Below, one piece after another: positions 8,840-18,118 of a DNA stretch of 64,000 nucleotides (position 1 is its first letter; every line of letters starts with the position of its first letter). Under the pieces are notes generated by a model. That model was not told the DNA's origin, did not search any database, and saw nothing but the letters and a program-made list of their open reading frames with translations. Origin of the DNA: Phycisphaerales bacterium (GTDB lineage: Bacteria > Planctomycetota > Phycisphaerae > Phycisphaerales > UBA1924); the NCBI GenBank assembly GCA_016699835.1, contig CP064987.1, forward strand, positions 620,001 to 684,000, written 5' to 3'. A program made the position numbers and the translations under genes.

Positions 8840-10009
8840 ATGAGCCACATCTTCTCGCACACGCCGGAATCGCTGCAGGAATGGGCGAAGGGACACGGCA
8901 TGCCCGCGTTCCGGGCGAAGCAGATCCTGGAATGGGTCTATGCCAAGGGGGTGATCGAGCCGACGAGGATGACGAATCTGTCGGCCTTGGATCGAGAGAC
9001 GCTCTCGCGAGAGATGCGGTTTCTTTCGGGGGCGACGCTGGCCGACTCGATCGCGACGGATGGCACGCGGAAGTTGCTGGTGCAGTGGGACGCGGAGGGT
9101 GACGTGGGCGGGATAGCGACATCGCTGCCCGTGCTCAACGACACGACGCGGCAGACCGAGTGCGTGATGATCCCGAGCCTGGAGATCGGGCCGAACGGGC
9201 AGCCGACGCGGCGTACGGCGTGCATCTCGTCGCAGGTCGGGTGTCCGGTGGGGTGCAAGTTCTGTGCGTCGGGGCTCTCGGGGCTGGATGGAAATCTCAC
9301 GGCGGGGCGGATCGTGGAGCAGGTGTGGCGGCTGCGATCGCTGCTTGGGCCGGAGCCGAAAACGGGCGAGATGCAACGGATCAGCAACGTCGTGTTCATG
9401 GGGATGGGCGAGCCGCTGGCGAACTTTGAGAGCGTGACGAGTGCCGTGCGGACGATCGCGGCGCCGTGGGGGCTGGGGATCTCGGCTCGGAAGATCACGA
9501 TCTCGACGGTTGGGTTGCCCAAGTACATCGATCGTCTGGCGCGGGAGTTTGATCTGCCGGTGACGCTGGCCCTCTCGCTGCACGCGCCGAGCGACGACAT
9601 CCGGCGGCAACTGATCCCGTGGGCGGAGTTCACGACGATCGCCGACCTGCTCGCGTCGTGCCAGCGGTGGTTCGAGAAGACGGGGCGCGAGATCACGCTG
9701 GAGTACACGCTGCTGCGGCACGTGAACGACCGGCGGGCGCACGCCGAACTGCTCGCGGGGCACGCGAAGACATTGCGGGCGAATGTGAACCTGATCCGGT
9801 ACAACGAGGTAAAGGGGATGCCGTTTGAGCGGCCGACGGATGAGGATGTGCGGGTGTTCCAGGAGACGCTGCGGTCGAAGGGCGTGAACGCGCACATCCG
9901 GGCGAGCCGGGGACGGGATATCGCCGCGGCGTGCGGGCAGTTGCGCCACGAGCACGCGGCTCAGGCGGGTGATACCGCGGGCGACGCTCTTTCCCACAAG
10001 GCGGACTGA
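8840..10009 (+). CDS. rlmN: 23S rRNA (adenine-2503-C2)-methyltransferase RlmN
   Basis: A dual-specificity radical-SAM enzyme that methylates C2 of A2503 in 23S rRNA and, in some bacteria, A37 of tRNAs. The radical-SAM CxxxCxxC motif is Cys135-Cys139-Cys142 (GCPVGCKFC). The Gly-rich SAM site is VVFMGMGEPLAN, and LALSLHAP follows. The mechanistic C-terminal cysteine is Cys365 in DIAAACGQL. At 389 residues it is normal in length apart from a C-terminal tail. ATG 8840 lies ten bases after the ispH stop. The following gene starts four bases after this stop, so all three are probably one transcript. Confidence 0.96.
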   Translation: MSHIFSHTPESLQEWAKGHGMPAFRAKQILEWVYAKGVIEPTRMTNLSALDRETLSREMRFLSGATLADSIATDGTRKLLVQWDAEGDVGGIATSLPVLNDTTRQTECVMIPSLEIGPNGQPTRRTACISSQVGCPVGCKFCASGLSGLDGNLTAGRIVEQVWRLRSLLGPEPKTGEMQRISNVVFMGMGEPLANFESVTSAVRTIAAPWGLGISARKITISTVGLPKYIDRLAREFDLPVTLALSLHAPSDDIRRQLIPWAEFTTIADLLASCQRWFEKTGREITLEYTLLRHVNDRRAHAELLAGHAKTLRANVNLIRYNEVKGMPFERPTDEDVRVFQETLRSKGVNAHIRASRGRDIAAACGQLRHEHAAQAGDTAGDALSHKAD

Positions 10010-10012
10010 CGC

Positions 10013-10798
10013 ATGCACGCCGACTCATTGACGCTTGGGTCGTGGCTCGACACGGAGTTCAAGTCCTTCACGGCGATGCACGCGGCGTGCCTCGTGGTTT
10101 GTTTCGCGGTCATCTTGCCGATCTGCTTCCTCGGGCGTCGGCACATGGACTCGTCCGGCGAGCCCGCGTGGCGGACGCGCGTGGCGTGGTTCATGATCGC
10201 GTACTGGATCGGGAGCAACGCGTACTACGTGACGTACACGCCGATGGACAAGGCTCTGCCGCTGCACCTGTGCGACATCGCGGGGATCTTTGCGCCGATT
10301 GCCCTTCTCACGGGGCTTCGCTGGCCGCGGGCGATCCTGTACTTCTGGGGGCTGGGCCTGAGTTCGATGGGGTATATCACGCCGGTCATTACCGACACGC
10401 CTCAGTCGATCGAGTTCTGGCTCTTCTGGTTCAATCACACGATCATCATCGGCACGGGGTGCTATGAGTTGATCGCGCGGCGATTCGTCCCCACGTGGCG
10501 TGACTTCCGCTTCACGCTGCTCGCGTCGTGGGTGTACATCGTGCCGATCTTTCTGATCGACTGGTCCATGGGCTGGAACTATGGGTATGTCGGCGACTCG
10601 GTGCCCCAGAACCCGACGGTTGTGGACAAACTCGGTCCGTGGCCGCTGCGTGTGATCTTCATCGTCGGGCTTGGGTTGCTGGCGCTGACGCTTCTATTTC
10701 TACCCTGGGGGATCGTGGCGCGGGTGCGCCGGCGTCAGGAAACCTCGGCCTCGGACGCGAGGAGCGCGTCGATAAAGACGCCGGGATCGAAGGCCTGA
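10013..10798 (+). CDS. YwaF/TIGR02206-like integral membrane protein
   Basis: A 261-residue polytopic membrane protein with six or seven predicted helices. It resembles the YwaF/TIGR02206 family of unknown function. Family-like features are the charged PLHLCDIAGIFAP segment, NHTIIIGTG after it, and WSMGWNYGYVG. The last ~25 residues are polar and cytoplasmic. The start is four bases after rlmN, implying coupling. Its last 64 bases overlap the convergent ftsY gene; both ends look real, as both frames are open with family-typical lengths. Function is unknown. Confidence 0.8.
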   Translation: MHADSLTLGSWLDTEFKSFTAMHAACLVVCFAVILPICFLGRRHMDSSGEPAWRTRVAWFMIAYWIGSNAYYVTYTPMDKALPLHLCDIAGIFAPIALLTGLRWPRAILYFWGLGLSSMGYITPVITDTPQSIEFWLFWFNHTIIIGTGCYELIARRFVPTWRDFRFTLLASWVYIVPIFLIDWSMGWNYGYVGDSVPQNPTVVDKLGPWPLRVIFIVGLGLLALTLLFLPWGIVARVRRRQETSASDARSASIKTPGSKA

Positions 10799-11721
10799 AC
10801 ATCGGCGGGGGTTTCGCCGAGGCCGACGAACTTCACGGGGATGCTGGTCACGTCCTTGATGGCGATCACGATGCCGCCCTTCGCGGTGCCGTCGAGTTTG
10901 CTCAGGAAGATGCCGGATATTCCGAGGGGCTTGGTGTTCGGAGAGTCGGCGTTCGCGGCTCGGACGGCCTTGTCGAACTCTTCGGCCTGTCGGAGGGCGT
11001 TCTGGCCGGCGGTCGCGTCGAGGACGAGGAGCGTTTCGTGCGGCGCACCGGGGATCTGCCTGGCGATGACGCTTCGGATTTTCGATAACTGCCGCATCAG
11101 TGGGTCCTGTGTCTGAAGGCGCCCGGCGGTATCGACGATCAGCACATCGACGTTTCGAGATAGGGCGGCAGAGCACGCGTCGAAGGCGACGGCCGCGGGG
11201 TCGCCACCCTGCTGCCCCTTCACCACTTCGACGCCCAAGCGTTCGGCCCAGATCTCGAGTTGGCGGACGGCACCCGCGCGAAAGGTGTCGCAAGCGGCGA
11301 GGAGGACGGACTTGTCCTGGTCTCGCATCGCCTTGCAGAGTTTGGCGATGCTGGTGGTCTTGCCGACGCCGTTGACGCCGATCATGAGGATGACGGTCGG
11401 GCCCGAGGGCGCGAAGCGGATCTCGCGATCTTGCTTTGGCCACATGGCCTTGAGTTCGCGGCGGAGGTAGTCGAGGACCTCGTCGCCTTTGGAGATCGTG
11501 CCGGCGCGGAAGTCGGCGCGGATGCCGTCGATGAGTCGTGAGGTGGTCTTGACGCCGACGTCGGCCTTGAGCAGTGTCTGCTCGAGTTCGGTGATGAGCG
11601 ACTCATCGAGTTTTCGCCCGAGGAGGAGATTGCGGACGCCGTGCGCGCCCTCGACCATGACCTCGCGGGTCTTGGCGAGTCCCTGGCGGACCTTGGAGGC
11701 GAGTGAGGAGAAGAAGCCCAT
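10735..11721 (-). CDS. ftsY: Signal recognition particle receptor FtsY
   Basis: FtsY is the SRP receptor GTPase that docks ribosome-nascent chain complexes at the membrane. The NG domain is complete: the P-loop GVNGVGKTT at residues 115-123, DTFRAGAV, DTAGRLQTQ from residue 197, and the G4/closing region LSKLDGTAKGG. The acidic A domain of the E. coli protein is absent; the 328-residue protein starts almost directly with the N domain (MGFFSSLASKVRQGL). It is the last gene of the secA-ribH-nusB-ftsY run, eight bases after nusB. Confidence 0.96.
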   Translation of the reverse strand: MGFFSSLASKVRQGLAKTREVMVEGAHGVRNLLLGRKLDESLITELEQTLLKADVGVKTTSRLIDGIRADFRAGTISKGDEVLDYLRRELKAMWPKQDREIRFAPSGPTVILMIGVNGVGKTTSIAKLCKAMRDQDKSVLLAACDTFRAGAVRQLEIWAERLGVEVVKGQQGGDPAAVAFDACSAALSRNVDVLIVDTAGRLQTQDPLMRQLSKIRSVIARQIPGAPHETLLVLDATAGQNALRQAEEFDKAVRAANADSPNTKPLGISGIFLSKLDGTAKGGIVIAIKDVTSIPVKFVGLGETPADVQAFDPGVFIDALLASEAEVS

Positions 11722-11729
11722 GCGTCGAT

Positions 11730-12185
11730 TCAGGCGTGTGACGTGGTGGGAACGGGGAGGTCTGTGATCGGCGTGACGCTCTCGCCGGCGAGGCGGCGCA
11801 TCACGCGATCGAGGAGGGCGTTGATGAAACCGGGGGCTTTCTCGGTGCTGAACTCTTTGGCGAGTTCGACGGCCTCATTGACGGCGATGGCGGGCTCGAC
11901 GGCCTTGCTGGACAACTCGTGATGAGCGAGGCGAAGGATCGCACGATCGACCGCGGCCTGACGATGGACGGGCCACGCGGGTGCGAGCGCGGTGAACTCC
12001 TCGTCGGCGGCGGCTTTGGCGTCCCAGGCCTTGACGGCGGTCTCCATGGCGCGGTCGCACTCGCGGGGCGAGAGGCCTTCGACGCCACCGAGCGAGGCAC
12101 GCACAGCCTCGGCATCGCCACCCCGCGCGTCGAGTTGGTAGAGGCACTGGAAGGCCAATCGCCGGATTTCGTGCGGTGTCGCCAA
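11730..12185 (-). CDS. nusB: Transcription antitermination factor NusB
   Basis: A 151-residue NusB, the all-helical RNA-binding protein that with NusE binds boxA during rRNA transcription antitermination. The N-terminus RRLAFQCLYQLD and the C-terminal part with AIAVNEAVELAKEFSTEKAPGFINALLDRV match the family. The start appears to be TTG 12185, immediately after the ribH stop, with GGAGCAGG inside the ribH 3' end as Shine-Dalgarno. The ribH-nusB pairing is widespread in bacteria. Confidence 0.93.
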   Translation of the reverse strand: MATPHEIRRLAFQCLYQLDARGGDAEAVRASLGGVEGLSPRECDRAMETAVKAWDAKAAADEEFTALAPAWPVHRQAAVDRAILRLAHHELSSKAVEPAIAVNEAVELAKEFSTEKAPGFINALLDRVMRRLAGESVTPITDLPVPTTSHA

Positions 12186-12764
12186 CTACCTGCTCCTTGT
12201 GCCGTGTGTCACGGACGGTTTGGATTTTCGTGGAGTGCTCGGTTTGGCCTCCGCCTTCGCGACTTTGTCGTGACGCGTGGCGATCTCGAAGCGGTCGGAG
12301 CCGCCGAGGAGAGCCGCGACGCCCTGGATCGCATCGAGCGTAGCGGCCATGGCCTCGCGTCCCTTGTTGCCGTGCTTGCCGCCGGCGCGATCGCGGGCCT
12401 GCTTGGCGTTCTCGGTGGTGAGGACACCGAGGCCGACGGGGAGTCCCGTGCGAAGCGAGACGCTCATCAGGCCCTGGGCGACGGCGTCGGCGATGTAGCG
12501 ATCGTGGCGTGTCTCGCCACGGACGATGCAACCGAGCGCCACGACGGCGTGGACCCGATCGGACATCGCGGCGGCGAGCGCGAGCACGGGGAGTTCGTAG
12601 GCCCCGGGTGCGTCGATGTGCACGAGGTCACGGACGTGCCCGCCCCGCTCGACGAACTCTTCGACGGCGCCCTCGCGCAGAGCCTCCGTCACGCTGGGGT
12701 TGTAGCGGCTGGTGATGATTGCGACGCGGAGTCGCGGCGGCGATGGTGGAGAGCGTTTGGCCAT
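12186..12764 (-). CDS. ribH: 6,7-dimethyl-8-ribityllumazine synthase
   Basis: RibH joins 5-amino-6-ribitylamino-uracil with 3,4-dihydroxy-2-butanone 4-phosphate in riboflavin synthesis, normally as a 60-mer or pentamer. Family features are the N-terminal ITSRYNPSVTEAL, PGAYELPVLA, the substrate motif CIVRGETRHDRY with the catalytic His, and GVLTTENAKQARDRA. At 192 residues it is longer than the usual ~155. The extra ~35 C-terminal residues are basic (KVAKAEAKPSTPRKSKP) and look disordered. ATG 12764 follows the secA stop with no spacer. The rest of the rib pathway is not in this window. Confidence 0.95.
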   Translation of the reverse strand: MAKRSPPSPPRLRVAIITSRYNPSVTEALREGAVEEFVERGGHVRDLVHIDAPGAYELPVLALAAAMSDRVHAVVALGCIVRGETRHDRYIADAVAQGLMSVSLRTGLPVGLGVLTTENAKQARDRAGGKHGNKGREAMAATLDAIQGVAALLGGSDRFEIATRHDKVAKAEAKPSTPRKSKPSVTHGTRSR

Positions 12765-15700
12765 TTATGCGAGCCCCGGGCCGGTGATGAACCCCGAGCC
12801 GAAACCAGTCCCACCGACGGGCGCGGGGCGCGGCGACTGGGCTGGCATGGGTGCCGCCGGAGGGCGAGGAGCACCGGGCGCTGGAGCGCCGGGACCCGCG
12901 TTCCCGGCGGTGAGTCGGGCGCGGAAGATGTAATCGGTCACCCGATCGCGCACAGTGTCGAGCATGCTGACGAACATGTGCGAGCCTTCTCGCTTGTACT
13001 CGATGCGCGGGTCCTGCTGGCTGAAGGCTCGCAGGCCGATGGAGTCACGCAACTGGTCCATCGCGTAGAGGTGGTCCTTCCACGAGCCGTCGAGCGTGTC
13101 GAGGAGGATGGTGCGCTCGAAGAGAAGGAGTTCGGCGCGAAGGATCGACTCGATTCGTGAGCGGATGGCGTTGTCGCGCTCCTCGTCCTGGAGATACCGC
13201 ATGGTTTCGGGCATACCCACGCCGTATTTGTCCTTGAGGAAGGCCTCGAGTTCGGCATCGGTCTTGAGGGCCTGAGCGACGGTGATGTCCTTTTCCAGGC
13301 GTCCTTCGGCGACGAATCGTTCGCTGGCGTCCTTGAGTTCCTGGCGGACTTGGGCGGGCATGTGGGTCTTGAAGACGTCCATGGTCCAGCCGAGGTTGTA
13401 GCGTTGATTGGCCCAGGAGACGAGGTGTTGTGCGCCCTCCTGCGGGTTCTGGCGCATCTGCATCGCCGTGATCTCCATCGCGAAGTCCACGGGATACTCG
13501 ATCTCACGCTTGTTGTAGAGTTCCTCGGCCTTCTGGAGGATGACGTCGACGGGGGACTTCTCCGGGTTCTCGATGCTCGCCTTCTGAGCCGCAAGGATCT
13601 CGTCGGGCGTGATCTTAATCATAAACTTGCGATCGGCCCACTCGGCGAGCTGGCTCGCGCCATAGTTCGGCTCGAGGTACTTGCGGATGCCCGAGAGATC
13701 GGCGGTCTCAATCTTCTGGTATGCGGCGTTGACGAGAGTCTCGCGGACGCGCTTGCGTTCCTCCATGCCGCCTTCGCGGAGTTCCTGGGGGTGGATCTCG
13801 ACACCGAAGCGTGACTTAGCCCAGTTGACGAGGCCCTGGGAGTCGAAATCGACGGCGACCTCGGACCCGGCCATGGGCATGTACTCGCCCAGCGTCACAT
13901 CGATGGACTGGCGCGCGTCGTACTTAGCCTCGGCGACGATCGTCTTCTCGATCTCGTCGGGCTCCTTGTTGCGGAACTTCTCGGGCGGGATGCTGCACTC
14001 GAGAACGCTCTTTGCGTGCTCGGCGATGCTCTGACGCGGGAAGTCGCGGTCGAGATACTCGTCTACCGCATCGGCTGTGGTCTTCTTGATGAAGTCGAAG
14101 AGCAGGCCACGCACGTCGCGACCCTCGAGGACTCGCTGGCGCAGGCCATAGAACGTCTGACGCTGGTGCTCCATGACCTCGTCGTACTCGAGGATCATCT
14201 TGCGTCGCTCGAAGTTCATCTGCTCGACCTTGCGCTGGGCGCGCTCGACGTTCTTGCTGACCATCGGGTGCTCGATGGCGTCGCCCTCTTTCATGCCCAG
14301 GCGCGCGAGGATTGCCTGGACGCGCTCGCCTGCGAACAACTTCATGAGGTCGTCCTCGAAGGAGACGAAGAAGCGTGACGAGCCCTTGTCACCCTGGCGG
14401 CCCGAGCGCCCTCGCAACTGGTTGTCGATGCGGCGGGACTCGTGGCGTTCGGTGCCGACGACGTGCAGGCCGCCCATGTCCTCGATGGACTCGAACCAGC
14501 GGATGCGGTGGAGTAGGAATCGACCGTGGGTGTCGAGGGACTCGCGCAGGGCTTCGGCGGGCATGCGCTCGATCTCGCGATCGGTGAGCCACGTGTGGTT
14601 CATCGCCCAGCGGCGGAGGAGCCGCAGTTCGAGGTCGGCGAAGTCGGCTTCCTCGGCTTCCTTCTTCTGGATGTCGAGGACCTTGGGGGCGAGCCGGCGA
14701 TAGGCCGCCTCGCGGAGTTGCTCGTCGGTGGAGTCGACGGTGATGGTCCGTGGGATGATGCCACGCTTGAGCCAGTGCTCGAGGAGCGTCTCTCGGGAGA
14801 TGGCGCCGAGTTTGATGTCGGTGCCTCGCCCGGCCATGTTGGTGGCGATCATGACCGCGCCGAGGTAGCCGGCGTTCTCGACGATGTGGGCCTCGCGCTC
14901 GTGCTGCTTCGCGTTGAGCACCTCGTGCTGGATGGCGTGCTTGCTCATGAGCATCGAGCTGAGTTTCTCGCTCTTCTCGACGCTGGTCGTGCCGACGAGG
15001 ACGGGGCGACCGACGTCGTGGAAGGCCTTGATCTCCTCAACGATGAAGGACCACTTGTCCTTGCCGGTCATGAAGACGAGGTCGTCGAAGTCGCGGCGGA
15101 CGACCTCCTTGTTGGTCGGGATCGAGACGACGTCGAGTTTGTAGATGTCGTGGAACTCCTGGGCCTCGGTGTCGGCGGTGCCGGTCATGCCCGCGAGGCG
15201 CTTATACATCTTGAAGAAGTTCTGGATCGTGATCGTCGCGACGGTCTGCGTCTCCTGCTTGATCGGGACGCGCTCCTTGCACTCGACTGCCTGGTGCAGC
15301 CCGTCGGACCATTGGCGACCGATCATCGGGCGGCCCGTGTTCACGTCCACGATCACGACCGACGGCTGGGGGCGGCCCGTCATCGGGTCGGGGACCGTCA
15401 TGATGACATAGTCCTTGTCACGCTCGTAGACCGCGTGGGCGCGCAGCGACTGCTCGAGCAGGTGGGGCATGTCGATGTTCTGATCGACGTAGAACGAGCC
15501 GATCTGGGCGGCGCGCTGGGCCTCGGCGACGCCGTCGTGCGTCAGGTGGACCTGCTTGCGCTCCATCTTCGTCTCGAAATACTGGATGTGCCTGGTGCGG
15601 GCCTCTTCGAGGGCGGGGAGTTCGGCCTTGGCGGCTTTCAACTGCTCCTGGATCGCGGGGATCTTGTCCTTCTCACGGGCCTGGCGGATGTCGCCCTCGT

Positions 15701-16769
15701 ATCCCTTGATCTTGAGTTTGCAGCGCTCCACGAGGTCGTCGGCCTGGGAGAAGGGGCGGTTCTTCTCGACGAGGTGGCGTGCGAGGCGGTCGGCGAGTTC
15801 GTAGCGGGGCTGGTCCTCGTGGGCCGGCCCGGAGATGATGAGCGGCGTGCGGGCCTCGTCGATCAGGATCGAGTCCACTTCGTCCACGATCGCAAACTGG
15901 CGGCGTCGCTGGACCTGCTCCTCCTCGCGACGCTTCATGTTGTCGCGGAGATAGTCGAAGCCGAACTCGGCCGTCGTGCCATAGACCACGTCGCAGTGGT
16001 ACATGCGGCGTTTCTCGGCCTCGTCCTGCATGTGCTGGGGATGGATCGCGCCGACGGTGAGGCCGAGCGCATGGAAGTAGGGGAAAGTCCAATCGCGATC
16101 GCGCTGGACGAGATAGTCGTTGACGGTGACGACGTGGATGCGGAGTCGCTCGATGCAGGCGAGATAACACGCGAGCGGGCCGACGATGGTCTTGCCTTCG
16201 CCGGTCTTCATCTCGGCGATCTTGCCCTGCGTGAGGACCATGCCACCGATCAACTGGACGTCGAAGGGGCGAGCACGGAAGGGCGGGCGGCTCTCGGGGT
16301 ACAACTCACGCACCGCCGCGTAGATCTCGTTGGGAACATCGACCTGCATCCAACCCGGGACCGGGGCGGCACAGCCGAGGAACTCGCCTGTGGGCATGGC
16401 CGGCTCGCGCGCGTCCATCTGGGCTTTGGTTTCTGCATACAACTCTCGCGCTGGCGAGGGGAGACGCGAAGGATCGAAGCCCTTCTGGGAGTTGAAGATC
16501 TGGCGGATGCCGACGGCGCGATCCATTGCCTCGCGGGCGACGGCGAAGGCCTCGACCATGAGGTCCTCGGCGTTGGCGCCCTTGTCGAAGCGCTCGCGGA
16601 ACTCGGCGAGTTTGCCTCGGATCTGGGCGTCGGTGAGTTCGCTCGTCTGCGATTCGAGAGCGGTGATCGCGTTGACGCGCTGGGTGTACTTCTTGACGAA
16701 TCGATCGTTGCGGGTGCCGATGATGCGGTGCAGGATTGGGCCCAGGATCGGAATATCGCGTTCGGCCAT
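12765..16769 (-). CDS. secA: Preprotein translocase ATPase SecA, oversized form
   Basis: SecA is the ATPase that drives preproteins through SecYEG. The Walker A motif MKTGEGKTIVG sits near residue 195, DEVDSILIDEARTPLIISG in NBD1, and GMTGTADTEAQEF, ATNMAGRGTDIKLG and RGRSGRQGDKGSSRFF in NBD2. At 1334 residues it is far above the usual ~850-950. There is an insert of ~70 residues before RPFDVQLIGG, a coiled insert after GPAHEDQPRYE, and several hundred extra helical residues in the wing/scaffold region. The C-terminus is Ala-Pro-Gly-rich and lacks the usual CxCx8CH zinc finger. ATG 16769 (MAERDIPILGP) was chosen; a longer open frame upstream has no family similarity. Confidence 0.95.
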   Translation of the reverse strand: MAERDIPILGPILHRIIGTRNDRFVKKYTQRVNAITALESQTSELTDAQIRGKLAEFRERFDKGANAEDLMVEAFAVAREAMDRAVGIRQIFNSQKGFDPSRLPSPARELYAETKAQMDAREPAMPTGEFLGCAAPVPGWMQVDVPNEIYAAVRELYPESRPPFRARPFDVQLIGGMVLTQGKIAEMKTGEGKTIVGPLACYLACIERLRIHVVTVNDYLVQRDRDWTFPYFHALGLTVGAIHPQHMQDEAEKRRMYHCDVVYGTTAEFGFDYLRDNMKRREEEQVQRRRQFAIVDEVDSILIDEARTPLIISGPAHEDQPRYELADRLARHLVEKNRPFSQADDLVERCKLKIKGYEGDIRQAREKDKIPAIQEQLKAAKAELPALEEARTRHIQYFETKMERKQVHLTHDGVAEAQRAAQIGSFYVDQNIDMPHLLEQSLRAHAVYERDKDYVIMTVPDPMTGRPQPSVVIVDVNTGRPMIGRQWSDGLHQAVECKERVPIKQETQTVATITIQNFFKMYKRLAGMTGTADTEAQEFHDIYKLDVVSIPTNKEVVRRDFDDLVFMTGKDKWSFIVEEIKAFHDVGRPVLVGTTSVEKSEKLSSMLMSKHAIQHEVLNAKQHEREAHIVENAGYLGAVMIATNMAGRGTDIKLGAISRETLLEHWLKRGIIPRTITVDSTDEQLREAAYRRLAPKVLDIQKKEAEEADFADLELRLLRRWAMNHTWLTDREIERMPAEALRESLDTHGRFLLHRIRWFESIEDMGGLHVVGTERHESRRIDNQLRGRSGRQGDKGSSRFFVSFEDDLMKLFAGERVQAILARLGMKEGDAIEHPMVSKNVERAQRKVEQMNFERRKMILEYDEVMEHQRQTFYGLRQRVLEGRDVRGLLFDFIKKTTADAVDEYLDRDFPRQSIAEHAKSVLECSIPPEKFRNKEPDEIEKTIVAEAKYDARQSIDVTLGEYMPMAGSEVAVDFDSQGLVNWAKSRFGVEIHPQELREGGMEERKRVRETLVNAAYQKIETADLSGIRKYLEPNYGASQLAEWADRKFMIKITPDEILAAQKASIENPEKSPVDVILQKAEELYNKREIEYPVDFAMEITAMQMRQNPQEGAQHLVSWANQRYNLGWTMDVFKTHMPAQVRQELKDASERFVAEGRLEKDITVAQALKTDAELEAFLKDKYGVGMPETMRYLQDEERDNAIRSRIESILRAELLLFERTILLDTLDGSWKDHLYAMDQLRDSIGLRAFSQQDPRIEYKREGSHMFVSMLDTVRDRVTDYIFRARLTAGNAGPGAPAPGAPRPPAAPMPAQSPRPAPVGGTGFGSGFITGPGLA

Positions 16770-17029
16770 GGTTCGTTCGCTTTCGTGAGTCGACCGTTCT
16801 CGGCGAACCGAGAACGGGTATCGGTCATGCCGTTGAGTCGGTCTGACGTGGGAGATTCCAACGGCGACCGGCAAGACGGCGAGTTTGTGTTTCGTGACGT
16901 GTGGTGACGGCAACATCACCGAAAAGGAAGCGGCAAGCCCGATGAGGATCGCCGCGAGTGGCATCGACTGACTGGAAGCCGTCGAGCGGCCGGCGTCATG
17001 TGAGAAGAGGCCAAGGCCGCGTGGTATGC

Positions 17030-17395
17030 TCAGCACCAAGGCGGAGGGAGCGCGAGGAGCGACTCGCGGACGAGGCAAATCGCCATCGGCTCGGCATCGA
17101 TCGACACACCGAGCGAAGCATCAAGTTCGGCCACCTTGAACCCGGTGGGCGACGTGTGTGCGACGGGAACCGACGGACGCGTGGCGTGGAAGGCGTCTTC
17201 GCCAAGGACCGATCGGATGTGGGCGACGCCCTGGGTGAACGCCTGGCTCGAAGGCTCGGCCAAGGCCGCGACACCGCCCATGAACGCCACGAGCAGGACG
17301 ATCGAGAGACCGGCGAGGTTGACTCGGGGCATGGAACGAGCCGCACCCTTGGGGGCGGTGGGCTGCTCAGGAGTTGTGGCTGATCGATAATCCAT
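17030..17395 (-). CDS. Small hypothetical exported/membrane protein
   Basis: An unrecognised ORF of 121 residues from ATG 17395, with GGGA five bases upstream. A polar N-terminus precedes one hydrophobic helix (VNLAGLSIVLLVAFMGGVAAL) ending near AEPSSQA, which may be a signal peptide or anchor. The rest is short and soluble. It lies upstream of secA in the same direction, separated by ~260 bases without other genes. Coding status is uncertain. Confidence 0.4.
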   Translation of the reverse strand: MDYRSATTPEQPTAPKGAARSMPRVNLAGLSIVLLVAFMGGVAALAEPSSQAFTQGVAHIRSVLGEDAFHATRPSVPVAHTSPTGFKVAELDASLGVSIDAEPMAICLVRESLLALPPPWC

Positions 17396-17687
17396 ACAAG
17401 TCCCGGCCAAGGCACCGGTGTTGTCAGCAATTATCGATCGACAACCTTGCCAAGACAAGCCCCAGACTCCAAGGAGATTCAATCGAACCACTGCACACCG
17501 ATCAGCCCGTCAGTGAAGCGATCTCCCGTCGGTTTGGACGGGGTCCGATAGGGTTATTCGGTTTTCTGGCCTCGGGATTGCGGAGTCGCCGATACGCACT
17601 GGCCCAAAGGGCTGCTCGCGGGCACGGCTGCCTCCGATACAGTCCCGGCCCATGGCCGACCACACGGGCTCACGTCAGGACGACGAC

Positions 17688-18050
17688 ATGATCGCCACGC
17701 GACAAGCACTCCCAGTCACTCGCGAGTCCGTCACGCACAAGTTCTCGATCGCCAGCCATGAGGGGTACCTCACGATCGGGCTGTATCCGGATGGTCGGGC
17801 GGGCGAGATCTTCATCAAGATGGCGAAGGAAGGCTCGACCTTGTCGGGGATGTGCCAGGCGTTCTGCCGGGCGTTCTCGCTGTGCCTGCAGCATGGGCTT
17901 CCCATCCGCGAGGCGGTGTCGCGATTTGCCGGGATGCGATTCGAGCCGATGGGGATGACCTCCAACCCGGACATTCCCGAGGCGAACTCGATTATTGATT
18001 ATGTGGCACGGTATCTCGAGTTGCACTACGCCGAGCCGCCGACGCGCTGA
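17688..18050 (+). CDS. Free-standing NrdJ C-terminal (TSCPD-type) domain protein
   Basis: This 120-residue protein matches only the C-terminal domain of adenosylcobalamin-dependent class II ribonucleotide reductase: THKFSIASHEGYLTIGLY, GEIFIKMAKEGSTLSGM, RFEPMGMTSNPDIPEA and IIDYVARYLELHY. The catalytic barrel is absent. NrdJ split into two polypeptides (NrdJa/NrdJb) is known in some bacteria, so this may be an NrdJb-like partner, or a stand-alone regulator or ligand-binding domain. ATG 17688 has AGGA seven bases upstream; ATG 17652 lacks a ribosome site. It is a monocistronic gene converging on the SPFH-ABC operon. Confidence 0.8.
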   Translation: MIATRQALPVTRESVTHKFSIASHEGYLTIGLYPDGRAGEIFIKMAKEGSTLSGMCQAFCRAFSLCLQHGLPIREAVSRFAGMRFEPMGMTSNPDIPEANSIIDYVARYLELHYAEPPTR

Positions 18051-18118
18051 GCCAAACTCCGCCCACGTCCCCACCCACCCGACTTGGACCAGAGATTGAG
18101 GCCACGTCACGAGACCGG

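Noticed and set aside
14526..16907. 793-residue plus-strand frame antisense to secA
   Set aside because: Low-complexity Asp/Val/Leu/Gly composition is typical of the antisense of a GC-rich gene; secA motifs are unambiguous on the other strand.
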